Numbered from the stretch's first letter, positions 52,078 to 61,523 are shown. The stretch is DNA of 64,000 nucleotides from CAIVVT01 sp963823095 (GCA_963823095.1 CAWGKI010000049.1:558001-622000); one strand, 5' to 3'. The notes: a model not told the origin generated them from the letters alone. Numbers and translations: made by a program.

Positions 52078-52812
52078 ATGAACCAAGTTTTGCTCGCAAT
52101 GTCTTTTGGCATGTTACTGCTCACACCAGCGCCGGCTCTATTTGCTCAGACGACTCCGGCCGGCCATTGGGAGGGGAATGTCGTCCTGCCCAATCAGGAA
52201 ATGACGATTTCCGTGGATCTCGCCAAGAACGACAAGGGCGCATGGACCGGCAGCTTCGGCGTCCCCACGCAAGGCGTCACCGGGCTGAAAATCGACAAGC
52301 TCGAAGTGGATGGCAAGAACGTCAAGTTTACCGTTCCAGAGGCGCCGGGGGCTCCGGAATTCAGCGGCGCGGTGAAGGACGACGGTCACATGGCTCTGAG
52401 CTTTTCCGCCAACGGCGCGAGTTTTCCCGCCGACCTGAAGCGGACCGGCGAGGCGAAGGTGGAGTTGCCGCAAACGAGTCCGGTGGTCGACGCGAAATTC
52501 GAAGGCGATTGGGAAGGCAGCCTTGTAACGCCTCCTACGCCTGAGAATCCCTCAGTCACGCTGCGCATCGCGATTCATCTTCACAATCAGCCTGACAAGA
52601 CCGTGAAGGCGACTCTCGATTCGCCGGATCAGAATGCGTTCGGCATGTCCATGTCGGACGTGGTCCAGAAGGACCTCGCCATCGAGATGAAGTTGAAGAT
52701 GGTCGGCGGAGCGTACAAGGGTGTTCTCAACGCCGAGGGAACTGAACTCGCAGGCGATTGGTCGCAGGGCGGAGGGACGCTCCCTTTGAAACTTAAGAAG
52801 GCCACGAAGTAG
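52078..52812 (+). CDS. Secreted two-repeat beta-protein of unknown function
   Basis: A signal peptide (residues 1-23, ending LFAQ) precedes two similar ~95-residue halves: GHWEGNVVLPNQEMTISVDL ... and GDWEGSLVTPPTPENPSVTL ..., each opening with G-x-WEG and carrying VDLAKNDKGAWTGSF or IHLHNQPDKTVKATL-like strands. It resembles the small beta-barrel domain found next to serine hydrolases in Acidobacteria. No enzyme motif is seen. It ends 9 bp before the convergent APC permease gene. Confidence 0.65.
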   Translation: MNQVLLAMSFGMLLLTPAPALFAQTTPAGHWEGNVVLPNQEMTISVDLAKNDKGAWTGSFGVPTQGVTGLKIDKLEVDGKNVKFTVPEAPGAPEFSGAVKDDGHMALSFSANGASFPADLKRTGEAKVELPQTSPVVDAKFEGDWEGSLVTPPTPENPSVTLRIAIHLHNQPDKTVKATLDSPDQNAFGMSMSDVVQKDLAIEMKLKMVGGAYKGVLNAEGTELAGDWSQGGGTLPLKLKKATK

Positions 52813-52821
52813 GCTGCGCGC

Positions 52822-54168
52822 CTATTCGTCCACCACTTCTTCGAGCCGAACGAGGTCGCTCCGGAACCCGCGCGTCTTCCACGCTCCGTAGGCCAGTCCC
52901 ATCGTCAGCCAGGCGACGCCCGCGGTCTTCGCGATGATGCTCAGGCTGAGCCAGAGATAGAGGCATACGAGGAACCCGAGAACCGGCAGGACCAGAAACG
53001 ACCAGCGCCGGTCTCTCCCGCGCACCCAATAGTGCAGCAGCGTGCTGACGTTGACTCCCATGAAGCCTATCAACGCGCCGAAATTCAGCAGCTCCGCGCC
53101 GACCTGGTAGCTCATAAGGAACGCGCCGACCAGGCAGAGCGCGCCGATCAACATCACGTTGCGCGATGGGATGCGCCGTTCCGGATGCAGGTAGCCGAAA
53201 AAGCCGCGCGGCAACACGCCGTCGCGTCCCATGCCATACAGCAATCGTGCGCCGGCGAGCACGCCTCCGCCCGCGGATCCGATGCTCGCCAGAATCAGGG
53301 TCCAGGACATCGTCTGGAAGAGCGCCGATCCGCCCGCCCGTCCGGCGACGTAGAGATACGCAGTGTCGTTATCTGGGAAGGGCTGCGACGCGGGCCAGAG
53401 GAGTTGCGCGGCGTAGACCTCCAGGGACGAAAGCACGCCAATGATGAGACAAGTGCCGACGATGCCCAGCAGGATGTTGCGACGCGGGTTCTTCACCTCC
53501 TCGGAGAGCGTCGAGATGCCATCGAAGCCAATGTAGGTGAGCACTGCGACCGACGCGCCGTTCGACACCGTTCCCCACGAAAACAGTGCCGGATCGTAGA
53601 AGGGATGGGTCCAGAAACCGGCCGCGAAGGACGGCATGGCGTTCAGCTTGAAGAAGGTCGCGGCGAACATCCAGGCGACCACCAGTCCCATGACTCCGGC
53701 CAGAGCCTGATTCGTTCGCGCCGTGGAGCGGATGCCGCGCAAGTTCAGCCACGTGAAGAGCGCGGCGAAAAAAATGGCCCACGGCGGATAGCCGGTGCTG
53801 GGGAACATGGCCATCATGCCCTTCGAACACCAGATGACGCAGATCAACGGATTCACCACATAGTCGAGCAACATACTCCATCCGGTGATGAAGCCCAGGG
53901 CGGGATGAATCTCCCGCGCGACATAGCTATACGCCGAACCGGCTACCGGGTAGGCGCGCGCCATGCGCCCGTAGCTGATCGCCGTCAGCAACATAGCGAA
54001 CATGGCAATCAGCACCGTCGTCACCACATGCCCATGACCGGCCGCCGAGATGGCGCCGAACGGAGGCATCGGCGCGGTGGGCTGCACCATGATGACGCCG
54101 ATCACCAGCAGCTCGAACAGACCGAGCGTGCGTGCGAGCCCTGGAGCGGACTGAGCTGGGCTGGACAT
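52822..54168 (-). CDS. APC superfamily amino acid permease
   Basis: The 448-residue protein has ~12 hydrophobic helices and an APC signature in helix 1-2 (ELLVIGVIMVQPTAPMPPFG) plus ISYGRMARAYPVAGSAYSYVA in helix 2-3 and FDGISTLSEEVKNPRRNILL, in which EEVKNP is a typical APC feature. It differs from the APC protein at 31.3 kb in sequence and looks closer to the YdaO/YifK-like or PotE-like subgroup. The substrate is unknown. Confidence 0.85.
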   Translation of the reverse strand: MSSPAQSAPGLARTLGLFELLVIGVIMVQPTAPMPPFGAISAAGHGHVVTTVLIAMFAMLLTAISYGRMARAYPVAGSAYSYVAREIHPALGFITGWSMLLDYVVNPLICVIWCSKGMMAMFPSTGYPPWAIFFAALFTWLNLRGIRSTARTNQALAGVMGLVVAWMFAATFFKLNAMPSFAAGFWTHPFYDPALFSWGTVSNGASVAVLTYIGFDGISTLSEEVKNPRRNILLGIVGTCLIIGVLSSLEVYAAQLLWPASQPFPDNDTAYLYVAGRAGGSALFQTMSWTLILASIGSAGGGVLAGARLLYGMGRDGVLPRGFFGYLHPERRIPSRNVMLIGALCLVGAFLMSYQVGAELLNFGALIGFMGVNVSTLLHYWVRGRDRRWSFLVLPVLGFLVCLYLWLSLSIIAKTAGVAWLTMGLAYGAWKTRGFRSDLVRLEEVVDE

Positions 54169-54772
54169 ATTCCAGACATTCTGTCATTTGGAACGCGTGG
54201 TGGGGGAGGAATTCGACTCGCGCAGTTCCCCCCTCCCCGTGCCCTTGCCGCCACATTGCCGAGTAGTGGCGGCAGTCCGCTTCCCATTCCGCGCAATATG
54301 TACGCAAATGTTTGGTATAAACCAAACGAACCGAGGGCGAACGTGACCATCAATATCCAGTATTTGCGCAGATTTGATTATTGAAAAAACGTACTCTTGT
54401 GATAGGATTCTCTCGTGCACGAGTAGCCCTGCCACTTCAGGGTCATTGGGTCCCGACGCATTCCGCAATACTCGCGGACTGCGGCGGGAAGAAGTCTGGG
54501 AAACGGACACGTCCCAATGAGCCCTAACCTTTTCTCATCTCAGCGCTGGGTGTGCTGGATACCAAGACTAAATAATTCGTAACGTTCCGTAGCATCTGCA
54601 CGGGGCGAACTGCATTTCGACGGAGGGATTTCCGGCTGGATTACCAACGCTCGTGGTGTGTCGGCATGGTCAAATAAACTCCCTTCGCCAGAAATGAACT
54701 GTTCACGTCGAACGTTGTGCCGCGCGTCGTGATTTCAGGCGCGGCACCCAAAACTCAAAAAGGAGGATCTGA
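54169..54772. other. Intergenic region with palindromes upstream of the cytochrome gene
   Basis: The 604-bp spacer separates divergent genes. It holds two clear palindromes: GTTTGGTATAAACCAAAC (54310-54327, 7-bp arms) and CTCGTGCACGAG near 54411-54422. Both could be operators. AGGAGG at 54761 is the ribosome-binding site of the cytochrome gene. Open frames in the stretch show no recognised domain. Confidence 0.6.
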
Positions 54773-57343
54773 GTGAAACACTTGCGGGTTGTATTTGCAG
54801 TTGCAGCCCTGGCGGCCAGTCCAATCTGGACATCCAGGTCGATCGCCCAAGAACGTGAAGGCGGTGGCCTTACCATCTCCCCAACATCGCTGTCGTTCAG
54901 CGCACCGGCGGGTAGTACCACTCGTGTCTACAAGTCCTTGACGGTTAGCGCCAACAGCAGCACCAGCTTCACGGTGAGCTCGTCTGGACACATCGGATCG
55001 AACATTTGGCTGTTCGTCGCACCTTCCGGACCTCTCACCGGACCCCAGACCCTGTCGGTCTCCGTATACCCGAGGGGCCTGATGCCGGCTACCTACAACG
55101 GCACGATTACGCTCACAAGTGGTCGTCGAACTTATACGGTCCCAGTGACGCTGACGATCACCAGTACAACGCGTACGCTGACCGTGAGCCCCACGTCCCT
55201 CTCGTTCACCGCCACGGCTGGAGGCTCGTCTCCCGGCGCGCAATCCCTGGCCGTGAGCGCCAGTCCGAACACGTCTTTCACAGCCAGTCGCGGCTCCGCG
55301 GCGTGGTTGACCGTCTCGCCCACTTCGGGCACTACGCCCGCGACATTGTCGGTTTCTGCGAATGTATCCGGACTGGCGGCTGGGACCTACACCGGCACCA
55401 TTACCGTTACGGGCAACGGCTTAACGCGAACGGTGGCCGTAACCTTCACCGTGACCGGTTCCGGCACGCCCACACTTACGGTGAGCCCAACCTCACTGTC
55501 CTTTGCTGCCACCGTTGGAGGAACTTCGCCAGGCGCGCAGAGTGTGTCGGTCAGCGCCAGCCCTAACGCGAGCTTCACGGCGAGCAAAGGCTCCGCGACA
55601 TGGCTCACCGTCACTCCCACTTCGGGCACGACGCCCGCGACGCTGGCGGTTTCGGCGAGTCTGACCGGACTGGCGGCTGGGACCTATACTGGCACCATTA
55701 CGGTGACCGGCAATGGTCTCACCCGCACCGTCGCGGTGACGTTCGTCGTAAGTACAGCCGTCGCTTCCGGCGGCCCCTTCAAAGTGATCGCCTGGAACGA
55801 CCTTGGAATGCATTGCGACGATGGTAAGGATTTCAGCATTGCCGGATTCCTGCCTCCGTTCAACACCATTTATGCCCACCTTGTTGACACTTCGGGCACC
55901 TTGGTGACTTCGCCCGGCGGCTATACGCTCACCTATAAGGCAATCACAGACCCGCTGACGAACACGATCAACACTACGTCGATCGGGAAGACCAACTTCT
56001 GGACCTACATCGCGTCATGGGGATTCGGGATTCACCCTCCGGACGTAGGGTTGGTGGGCTACGCCATGCCGGGTCTGGCCAATACTCCGCAAGCCATGAC
56101 CTTCAGGACGATCGACAACACTTGGATCGCGCAAGCGATCCCGCTCACGAATTATGCCGATAACGGGACGAACAACTACTTCCCGATGATGCGCGTCACG
56201 GCGACCAACTCTTCGGGCGCGGTGCTGGCGACCACTGACATCGTACTTCCGATCTCCGACGAGGTCAGTTGCGGTACCTGCCACGCTTCCACAAGCGGCA
56301 ACACCGCCGCCATGCCGATCAAGGGCTGGGTAAACAACTCGGATCCCAGCAAGGACATGAAGCTGAACCTGCTGCGCAAACACGACGAGCGGTTCCAGAG
56401 CTTCCCGCTGTTCCAGGCGGCCGCAACCCAGGTCGGCTACAGCACCGCCGGACTGGAAGCGACGACCGCCACGCAACCCGTGATGTGTTATGCATGCCAC
56501 GGATCGGCCTTCGTCTCCATCACAGGCGTCGCCGGTGTTCCGCCGCTAACGACCTCCATCCACGGGCTACACGGCAACGTGCTAGACCCGGCTACCGGCG
56601 CGACGCTCAATAGCGGCACGACCCGCGGGACCTGCTACACCTGCCACCCCGGACCTAAAACCCAGTGCCTGCGCGGCGCCATGGGAACGTTGCTGACCTC
56701 CACAGGCTCCAACGCCATCGAGTGCCAGAGCTGCCACGGCAACCTGAGCGCACTGGCTTCGACTACCCGCACCGGCTGGTTCTCCGAACCCAATTGCGCG
56801 AGCTGCCATACCGGCCTGGCGAGCGCCACCAACACCACGCTCGCCTATACTTCGGCGTTCTCCAGCGGCACCACGCCGCGAACTCCCGCCGACAGCACGT
56901 TCGCCAGCAACGCGAACTCCCCGACCGCCGGATTCTCTCTTTTCCGCACTTCAAGCGGTCACGGCGGTCTGCAGTGCGAGGCCTGCCACGGGTCAACTCA
57001 TGCGGAGTTCCCGACTCCCATCGTGAACGACAACGTCCAGAGCATCGCTCTGCAAGGCCACGCGGGCATGCTGGTGGAATGCTCGGCCTGCCACGCCACC
57101 GTCCCAACAACCACCAACGGCGGACCTCATGGGATGCATCCCGTCGGCTCGTCGTGGGTCAGCAGGCACCAGGATGTGGCCGACTCGGGCGGCGCAGCGG
57201 CGTGCCAAGGCTGCCATGGTACGGACTACCGGGGAACGATCCTGTCGAAAGTACAGACAGACCGGACACTCGCCGGGAGAACGTTCACCGCGGGCACGAT
57301 CATCGGCTGCTATAGCTGCCACAACGGTCCGGGCGGCGGTTAG
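54773..57343 (+). CDS. Exported nine-heme c-type cytochrome with BACON-like repeats
   Basis: GTG 54773 follows AGGAGG. After a signal peptide (about residues 1-26) three ~99-residue BACON/Ig-like beta repeats follow (TLTVSPTSLSFTATAGG..., WLTVSPTSGTTPATLSV). Residues ~335-500 form a domain with WNDLGMHCDD. From about 500 there are nine CxxCH heme-binding motifs: CGTCH, CYACH, CYTCH, CQSCH, CASCH, CEACH, CSACH, CQGCH and CYSCH. Total length is 856 residues. An exported multiheme cytochrome with adhesion-like repeats suggests extracellular electron transfer or redox enzyme electron transport. No partner reductase or porin-cytochrome gene is adjacent, so the role is inferred. A good terminator follows. 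Confidence 0.88.
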   Translation: MKHLRVVFAVAALAASPIWTSRSIAQEREGGGLTISPTSLSFSAPAGSTTRVYKSLTVSANSSTSFTVSSSGHIGSNIWLFVAPSGPLTGPQTLSVSVYPRGLMPATYNGTITLTSGRRTYTVPVTLTITSTTRTLTVSPTSLSFTATAGGSSPGAQSLAVSASPNTSFTASRGSAAWLTVSPTSGTTPATLSVSANVSGLAAGTYTGTITVTGNGLTRTVAVTFTVTGSGTPTLTVSPTSLSFAATVGGTSPGAQSVSVSASPNASFTASKGSATWLTVTPTSGTTPATLAVSASLTGLAAGTYTGTITVTGNGLTRTVAVTFVVSTAVASGGPFKVIAWNDLGMHCDDGKDFSIAGFLPPFNTIYAHLVDTSGTLVTSPGGYTLTYKAITDPLTNTINTTSIGKTNFWTYIASWGFGIHPPDVGLVGYAMPGLANTPQAMTFRTIDNTWIAQAIPLTNYADNGTNNYFPMMRVTATNSSGAVLATTDIVLPISDEVSCGTCHASTSGNTAAMPIKGWVNNSDPSKDMKLNLLRKHDERFQSFPLFQAAATQVGYSTAGLEATTATQPVMCYACHGSAFVSITGVAGVPPLTTSIHGLHGNVLDPATGATLNSGTTRGTCYTCHPGPKTQCLRGAMGTLLTSTGSNAIECQSCHGNLSALASTTRTGWFSEPNCASCHTGLASATNTTLAYTSAFSSGTTPRTPADSTFASNANSPTAGFSLFRTSSGHGGLQCEACHGSTHAEFPTPIVNDNVQSIALQGHAGMLVECSACHATVPTTTNGGPHGMHPVGSSWVSRHQDVADSGGAAACQGCHGTDYRGTILSKVQTDRTLAGRTFTAGTIIGCYSCHNGPGGG
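55175..55768 (+). repeat. Tandem 297-bp direct repeat inside the cytochrome gene
   Basis: Units 55175-55471 and 55472-55768 encode two BACON-like domains with nearly the same amino-acid sequence (for example GLAAGTYTGTITVTGNG in both), with differences largely synonymous or conservative. The unit length of 99 codons preserves the frame, so unit number can change by recombination. Confidence 0.85.
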
Positions 57344-57407
57344 CCGCAATTGGGCGGGCATCTCAGTTCAGCGTGCTCAACCAAGAGTCAACGCGCACGA
57401 AAGTCGC

Positions 57408-57437
57408 AGAGCCGGTCCCGGTAGGACCGGCTCTTTT
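57408..57437 (+). terminator. Rho-independent terminator after the cytochrome gene
   Basis: A perfect 11-bp stem, AGAGCCGGTCC with GGACCGGCTCT, and a CGGTA loop are followed by TTT. It lies 65 bp after the stop. Confidence 0.92.
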
Positions 57438-57853
57438 GCGCTGTGGCTATCTTTTTGCCAGCCGGATTTGCGGAGAGACTGCCTGGAATTCGGACACCCG
57501 GCAGAAAAACCCCCACCGGGTGAGTAGACCGATTCTTCGGTTTAGCGAGTGGCTTTGTCCTCTTTTCCCCTCTGTTTTCTTGCGATACCAAACAGTTATC
57601 CTCGGGGCCTTGCTTCCACGCCAGAGTGTACGAGTGCGCCCAATCGGCAGGTCTCTTCATCAGTTCGCGCGTCGGAAAGTCAATGCTCTTAGTACTTTAG
57701 TACCAATGATCTCGGTCAATCAATGATCATTAAACCACTAGGCTACCGGAGTGGGGTTAGCAGTAAACTGTCAGCACCTCCTATCAACCGGGAGAGTACT
57801 GTATCGTCTGGGTTGGATTTAGAGGACGATCACATGGGGAGGGGGAGACTCTC
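57438..57853. other. Spacer upstream of the PEP-CTERM gene
   Basis: No gene is seen. A locally AT-rich stretch at 57685-57735 has TAGTACTTTAGTACC and two CAATGATC words and could hold the promoter. GGGGAGGGGGA just ahead of GTG 57854 is the likely ribosome-binding site. Confidence 0.5.
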
Positions 57854-58489
57854 GTGCGACAATTGTGTCTTTTGGCACTGCTTCTTTGTGGGGTGGTGAC
57901 CGGATTCGCTGGTTCGGTCGTATACGACAACGGTGCGCCCAATCAGCAAAATGGGAACGAAATGACCGCGTGGATCCAGGCTGATGCTTTCGCCCTGGCT
58001 CAGAGCACCTACATTACAGGCGTGAATTTCTGGACACTCGAATTGACTTCTCAGAACGGTTACTCGGGTTCCATCTGGTACGGGATTTACGCAGACGCCA
58101 GCGGCCAACCTGGAACGCTCCTGGATTCAAACGTGATCGCCTCTCCGGACAGGACAGTCACGGGCGCCACGTTAGGCTCGTTCGACGAGTACGCGTATCT
58201 TTTCAACATTTCGCCTTTCACCGCCACGGGGGGGGGGGCCTACTGGCTGGGGCTCCATAACGGTCCTCTGGACAATACGGCTCGCGGCGAAGTCTATTGG
58301 GAAACCACGAACCCTAATGCCACAGCCGGCGGACAAGAATATAACCTGACTAGCCCAGTGGCCTGGGATGCCAACGGAGCGCAACATGCTTTCCAATTGA
58401 CTGGTAGTGCCGTTCCGGAACCTTCGACCCTGATCCTGTTTGGCGCCGGACTCGCCGGGCTCGGACTTCTGCGCCGACGCAGGAGCTGA
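57854..58489 (+). CDS. PEP-CTERM sorted secreted protein
   Basis: GTG 57854 begins a signal peptide (RQLCLLALLLCGVVTGFAGS) and a ~170-residue beta-rich domain (VNFWTLELTSQNGYSG, YGIYADASGQPG, AYWLGLHNGPLDNT), a carbohydrate-binding-like/choice-of-anchor type. The C-terminus AVPEPSTLILFGAGLAGLGLLRRRRS is a full PEP-CTERM signal: the VPEP motif, a hydrophobic helix and an Arg cluster, cut by an exosortase (EpsH-type) that must lie elsewhere. An 11-base G tract at 58228-58238 lies inside the coding region. A terminator-like hairpin follows at 58529. Confidence 0.9.
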   Translation: MRQLCLLALLLCGVVTGFAGSVVYDNGAPNQQNGNEMTAWIQADAFALAQSTYITGVNFWTLELTSQNGYSGSIWYGIYADASGQPGTLLDSNVIASPDRTVTGATLGSFDEYAYLFNISPFTATGGGAYWLGLHNGPLDNTARGEVYWETTNPNATAGGQEYNLTSPVAWDANGAQHAFQLTGSAVPEPSTLILFGAGLAGLGLLRRRRS

Positions 58490-58528
58490 CTCTTTCGGTC
58501 GTAATCCTGCCGAGGTTACACTGACCCG

Positions 58529-58556
58529 CGCCGGAGGTGGTTTACCGCCTCCGGCG
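58529..58556 (+). terminator. Terminator-like hairpin after the PEP-CTERM gene
   Basis: A ~12-bp stem (CGCCGGAGG... with CCTCCGGCG) and TTTA loop lies 40 bp after the stop. There is no clear T tract, so it may be a weak or Rho-assisted terminator. Confidence 0.6.
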
Positions 58557-60096
58557 AGGCTTATGCTCGTTTCTTCGCAGACTGTAGCCTTTCGAACAAG
58601 GACCAGTTCGCTTTCTTCGCGAAGGTCACGGGCATCTGGATTCAGTTATCCCGATATTAAGTGTCGAAGCGGAGAAGTTAGAGCCGTGTCTCATCTTCCG
58701 TGAGCCGAGTCGTCTTCGCGCATAGCATCCGCGAGCACCGATCTCTCCATGCGCGGTGGACCGTGCACCCTCAACGATGAAGATGACGTGTCCGTCTGCC
58801 AACCCCGCGAATGCAACGCGGACGTCAATGCGGCCGCCGCCCACAACGAATAATCGGCGAGCACCGAACGATAGAGAGGGGTCCCGTGCAAGCGCCGCGT
58901 AATCAACAGCCAGATCTTCAAAGGAACCGCGAACGATAGAGAGCGGCCCGGCCCGGACGAGCACGGACTCCTCAGTGACCGGCGGATCGGCATTGCCGTG
59001 ATGAGAGTCCAAACTCCGAGCCGACAGCCGCTCTCTTCGTTCGCGGTTCGGTGCCGCGGGCAAGGATTCGGATCGTATGCGCCGCGTAATCAACAGCCAG
59101 ATTCTCAGAGCAACCGCTTGAAGCCATGCTCGGGATTTTGCAGAATTGACCTTCTTCTCGCCCAGTGGAGCACGAGAGCGAAGACTGTTAGCTGCCCGTA
59201 GCAGGAATCCTCGATCCGCTGAATGTCAGCGGATCGCCCTCGTAAGCCCTTGAATGCAAAGTGGGCAACTCTTAGAGAGCCGCCAATTCTCAGCGGTCGC
59301 CGATTTCTGCCACGGCTGTCAGGAGCGACTCTTTTGGACCGTGAAGAATGTTGAGCCCTTGTTATCTTCATGGAATAGAACACTTTCTTCCTCGCCAGAA
59401 ACCGCAAAATAATCGGGGCCAATCCACGATTATTGCTGGACGCGTAGCTGAAACAAAACTATAGTTCTCTGTAGAGAACCTGAAGTGTCGGTACCACGGT
59501 TCTTCCTACCCTCGGCCCGGTGGCGGCGGAGTCAACGGCTGGGGATAGCGGCCGAAGAGAGGGATCACGGCGTCGGGCTCGTGCTGTTTTCGTGGGAGAA
59601 GAGTCCCCGGATTCGGTGGGGAGGCGCCGTGCGGACTCAGTAGGCAGGCGAAATCCTCCGCGTTCGAGAGGAGTGTAGCGAGCGGCGTCAATGCGACACG
59701 GCTGAGGATCGGGTCCGGGCCCACGCCACTGCCGGTTGGCATACGCGCCGGATGTCTGCAACCGGGAGCACGACATGCGCTCCCCTGTCGCCGTGAATCC
59801 GCGGCACGGGTCCGGTGCGGGAATGGTCTCTGCTTTGCGAGCCCGCCGCAGCCGAGTTCGCTGCTGGTCTCGCTTTTCTTCAACGCAGGCTATCTTTCGG
59901 GCGATGCATCGAGAAGGCCCTGACTTCGTATCCGAGATTCAGGACAATCTCCTCCTTTCCAATTATTTGACCTTGAGAGTGTGCCAAAATTTGGTGAGCT
60001 GAGAATGAGCACCGAGGAAGTAGTGGGTTCACAGCGCGGGCGAGTTCGTCCTCCACGAATCGCCTGAGAAGGGGGGCGGAACCGGGATAGCGCAAC
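58557..60096. other. Gene-poor region with degenerate repeats
   Basis: This ~1.5-kb stretch contains open frames of 80-155 codons on both strands but none with a recognised domain or good start. It has an exact 24-nt direct repeat, GCGCCGCGTAATCAACAGCC..., at 58892-58915 and 59079-59102; an inverted copy pair with one-base difference at 58924-58947 and 59027-59049; and a perfect 11-bp hairpin, CGATCCGCTGA/TCAGCGGATCG, at 59212-59236. This looks like decayed or non-coding DNA. Confidence 0.6.
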
Positions 60097-60930
60097 TTGA
60101 AGTTCGATCGGAATGTCCACCGCATGTCTGACTGGGACTTACGGCGGCTGATCGAGCTGGTGGCGCCCCAGGAATTCGTTCGGATGGAGGAGATTGGCAG
60201 CGTTGGTATGGAAGAGGACAAAGTCGACATCCTCTTAGTCGACGACGACCCCGCGGTGCGTGGCCTGGCGCGGATCATCCTGGCGCACGAAGGATGGCAG
60301 GTCGAAGAAGCGGGCAGCTTGCAGGAAGCACTGGATAGAGTCCGAGAGGCCGGTTTTCGGCCGCACTTGGCGCTGGTGGATCTCTGCCTGCCCGATGGAA
60401 TTGGAACCGAACTGGCCGGCGATCTCCAGAGGGGGCGTCCGAATTCGAGGATTGTCTACATCACAGGCGATCCAGGGCGGTTGCGACGGTTGGACTTGGG
60501 AAGCCACTCAGTCCTCTCTAAACCCTTTACGCCGTCGCAATTGGTGGAGGCAGTGCGCGCGGCGCTCGACGCGATGAGGCCCGTGGCTGTCGTTATCGAA
60601 TCGGGCCGCGTATATCGCCGGCTGATTGGTTCGGCGCTGGGGCAGGCAGGTCTACAGATCGTCACGGCAGCCTCGCTCGACGAGGGCATGCTGCTGGCGC
60701 GCAGTCGAGAGGCTGCCGTGCTATTCACTCCAGAGCCGGAAGAAGAGAACGCTCTGGCCCGGTTGCTCGATTTGAGGCGCTTGATGCCGGGGATCGCGGT
60801 AATCGCCTTGGAGAGTGGCAGAACTGGCCTCGCCCGGGGGTGGTACGACCACAGACTGGTCAAGCCATATTCGGTGCAGGCCGTCGCCGATGCGGTCCAG
60901 CAGGCCCTGAACACAGGGGCGTATATCTAG
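60097..60930 (+). CDS. Double-receiver response regulator-like protein
   Basis: The first receiver domain runs from about residue 40: VDILLVDDDPAVRGLARIIL with the acidic pair, LALVDLCLPDGIGTEL with the phosphoacceptor Asp, VYITGDPG and VLSKPFTPSQLVEAV with the conserved Lys. A second receiver-like fold follows (VAVVIESGRVYRRLIGSALG, EAAVLFTPEPEEENAL, LVKPYSVQAVADAV) but lacks the Asp site (LFTPEPE) and the first DD. There is no output domain, so it may be a phosphorelay or scaffold protein. The start is uncertain: TTG 60097, ATG 60124 or ATG 60184 are possible. No kinase gene is adjacent. Confidence 0.82.
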   Translation: MKFDRNVHRMSDWDLRRLIELVAPQEFVRMEEIGSVGMEEDKVDILLVDDDPAVRGLARIILAHEGWQVEEAGSLQEALDRVREAGFRPHLALVDLCLPDGIGTELAGDLQRGRPNSRIVYITGDPGRLRRLDLGSHSVLSKPFTPSQLVEAVRAALDAMRPVAVVIESGRVYRRLIGSALGQAGLQIVTAASLDEGMLLARSREAAVLFTPEPEEENALARLLDLRRLMPGIAVIALESGRTGLARGWYDHRLVKPYSVQAVADAVQQALNTGAYI

Positions 60931-60939
60931 CTCAAGCCC

Positions 60940-61149
60940 TCAAAACGGCCCAATGTGCATCCACACGGCGACGGCGAGGAAAACGACGACGAGGACCAGT
61001 ACCAGGATCTGCTCTACCATCTGACGCGGCGCTTCTTTCAGAATCGGGTTCGTCTGTTGCTTGTCGCGGCGTAGAAAGCGCAGCATTCGCGCGGCAGGAA
61101 CGAGCAGCAGCGCGGCGATCAATACCAATGCCAGAATCTGGAGTACCAC
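60940..61149 (-). CDS. Small two-helix membrane protein
   Basis: GTG 61149 is preceded by AAGGCGAA, a possible weak ribosome-binding site. The 69-residue product has two hydrophobic helices (VLQILALVLIAALLLVPAA and QILVLVLVVVFLAVAVWMHI) joined by a charged loop (RFLRRDKQQTNPILKEAPRQ). Membership in a family is not recognised. Convergent with the receiver gene. Confidence 0.5.
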   Translation of the reverse strand: MVLQILALVLIAALLLVPAARMLRFLRRDKQQTNPILKEAPRQMVEQILVLVLVVVFLAVAVWMHIGPF

Positions 61150-61523
61150 TTCGCCTTAGATGGGGTCCTTCCCCAAAAAGTAGTCTATCGAAAGACAGCA
61201 TCAAAAGGAAGGGAATCTATCCCTCATTGAGCTGGAAAGCTCTGTTTCCCTTCTTTGAAGTCTTCTCCGGCTTGCTGGAAAGCCATGACGATCCGGTACC
61301 CCCGGGGAGCCCGCTGGGAGGATATCCTGGGCGGTGCGGGACGTGACAATTCAGCCGGAAGCCCGGCTCACCTCGGTCACTCACCGATCCCGTTGGATTT
61401 CATGCGGTCTTCCCCGCGAGCGAACTGACGGCTGCCCCTCGGCATGTGATTGAATGCAATGAAGGCACACATGGCGATTTCAGCGGCAGCCCGATTGAGT
61501 TCATTTGGCCCAGCGAGGCTGGG
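61150..61523. other. Intergenic region before the MFS gene
   Basis: No gene recognised in this 374-bp spacer. An imperfect hairpin AGCCGG/CCGGCT occurs near 61353-61370. GAGG at 61515-61518, five bases before GTG 61524, is the ribosome-binding site chosen for the MFS gene. Confidence 0.5.

Noticed and set aside
53032..54384. A 450-codon open frame on the plus strand opposite the APC permease
   Set aside because: Composition (His/Arg/Glu/Gln-rich) and overlap show it is the antisense shadow of the permease gene.
58626..59093. A 155-codon minus-strand frame in the gene-poor region
   Set aside because: Weak start, no recognised motif, and it overlaps local repeats; not enough to call a gene.
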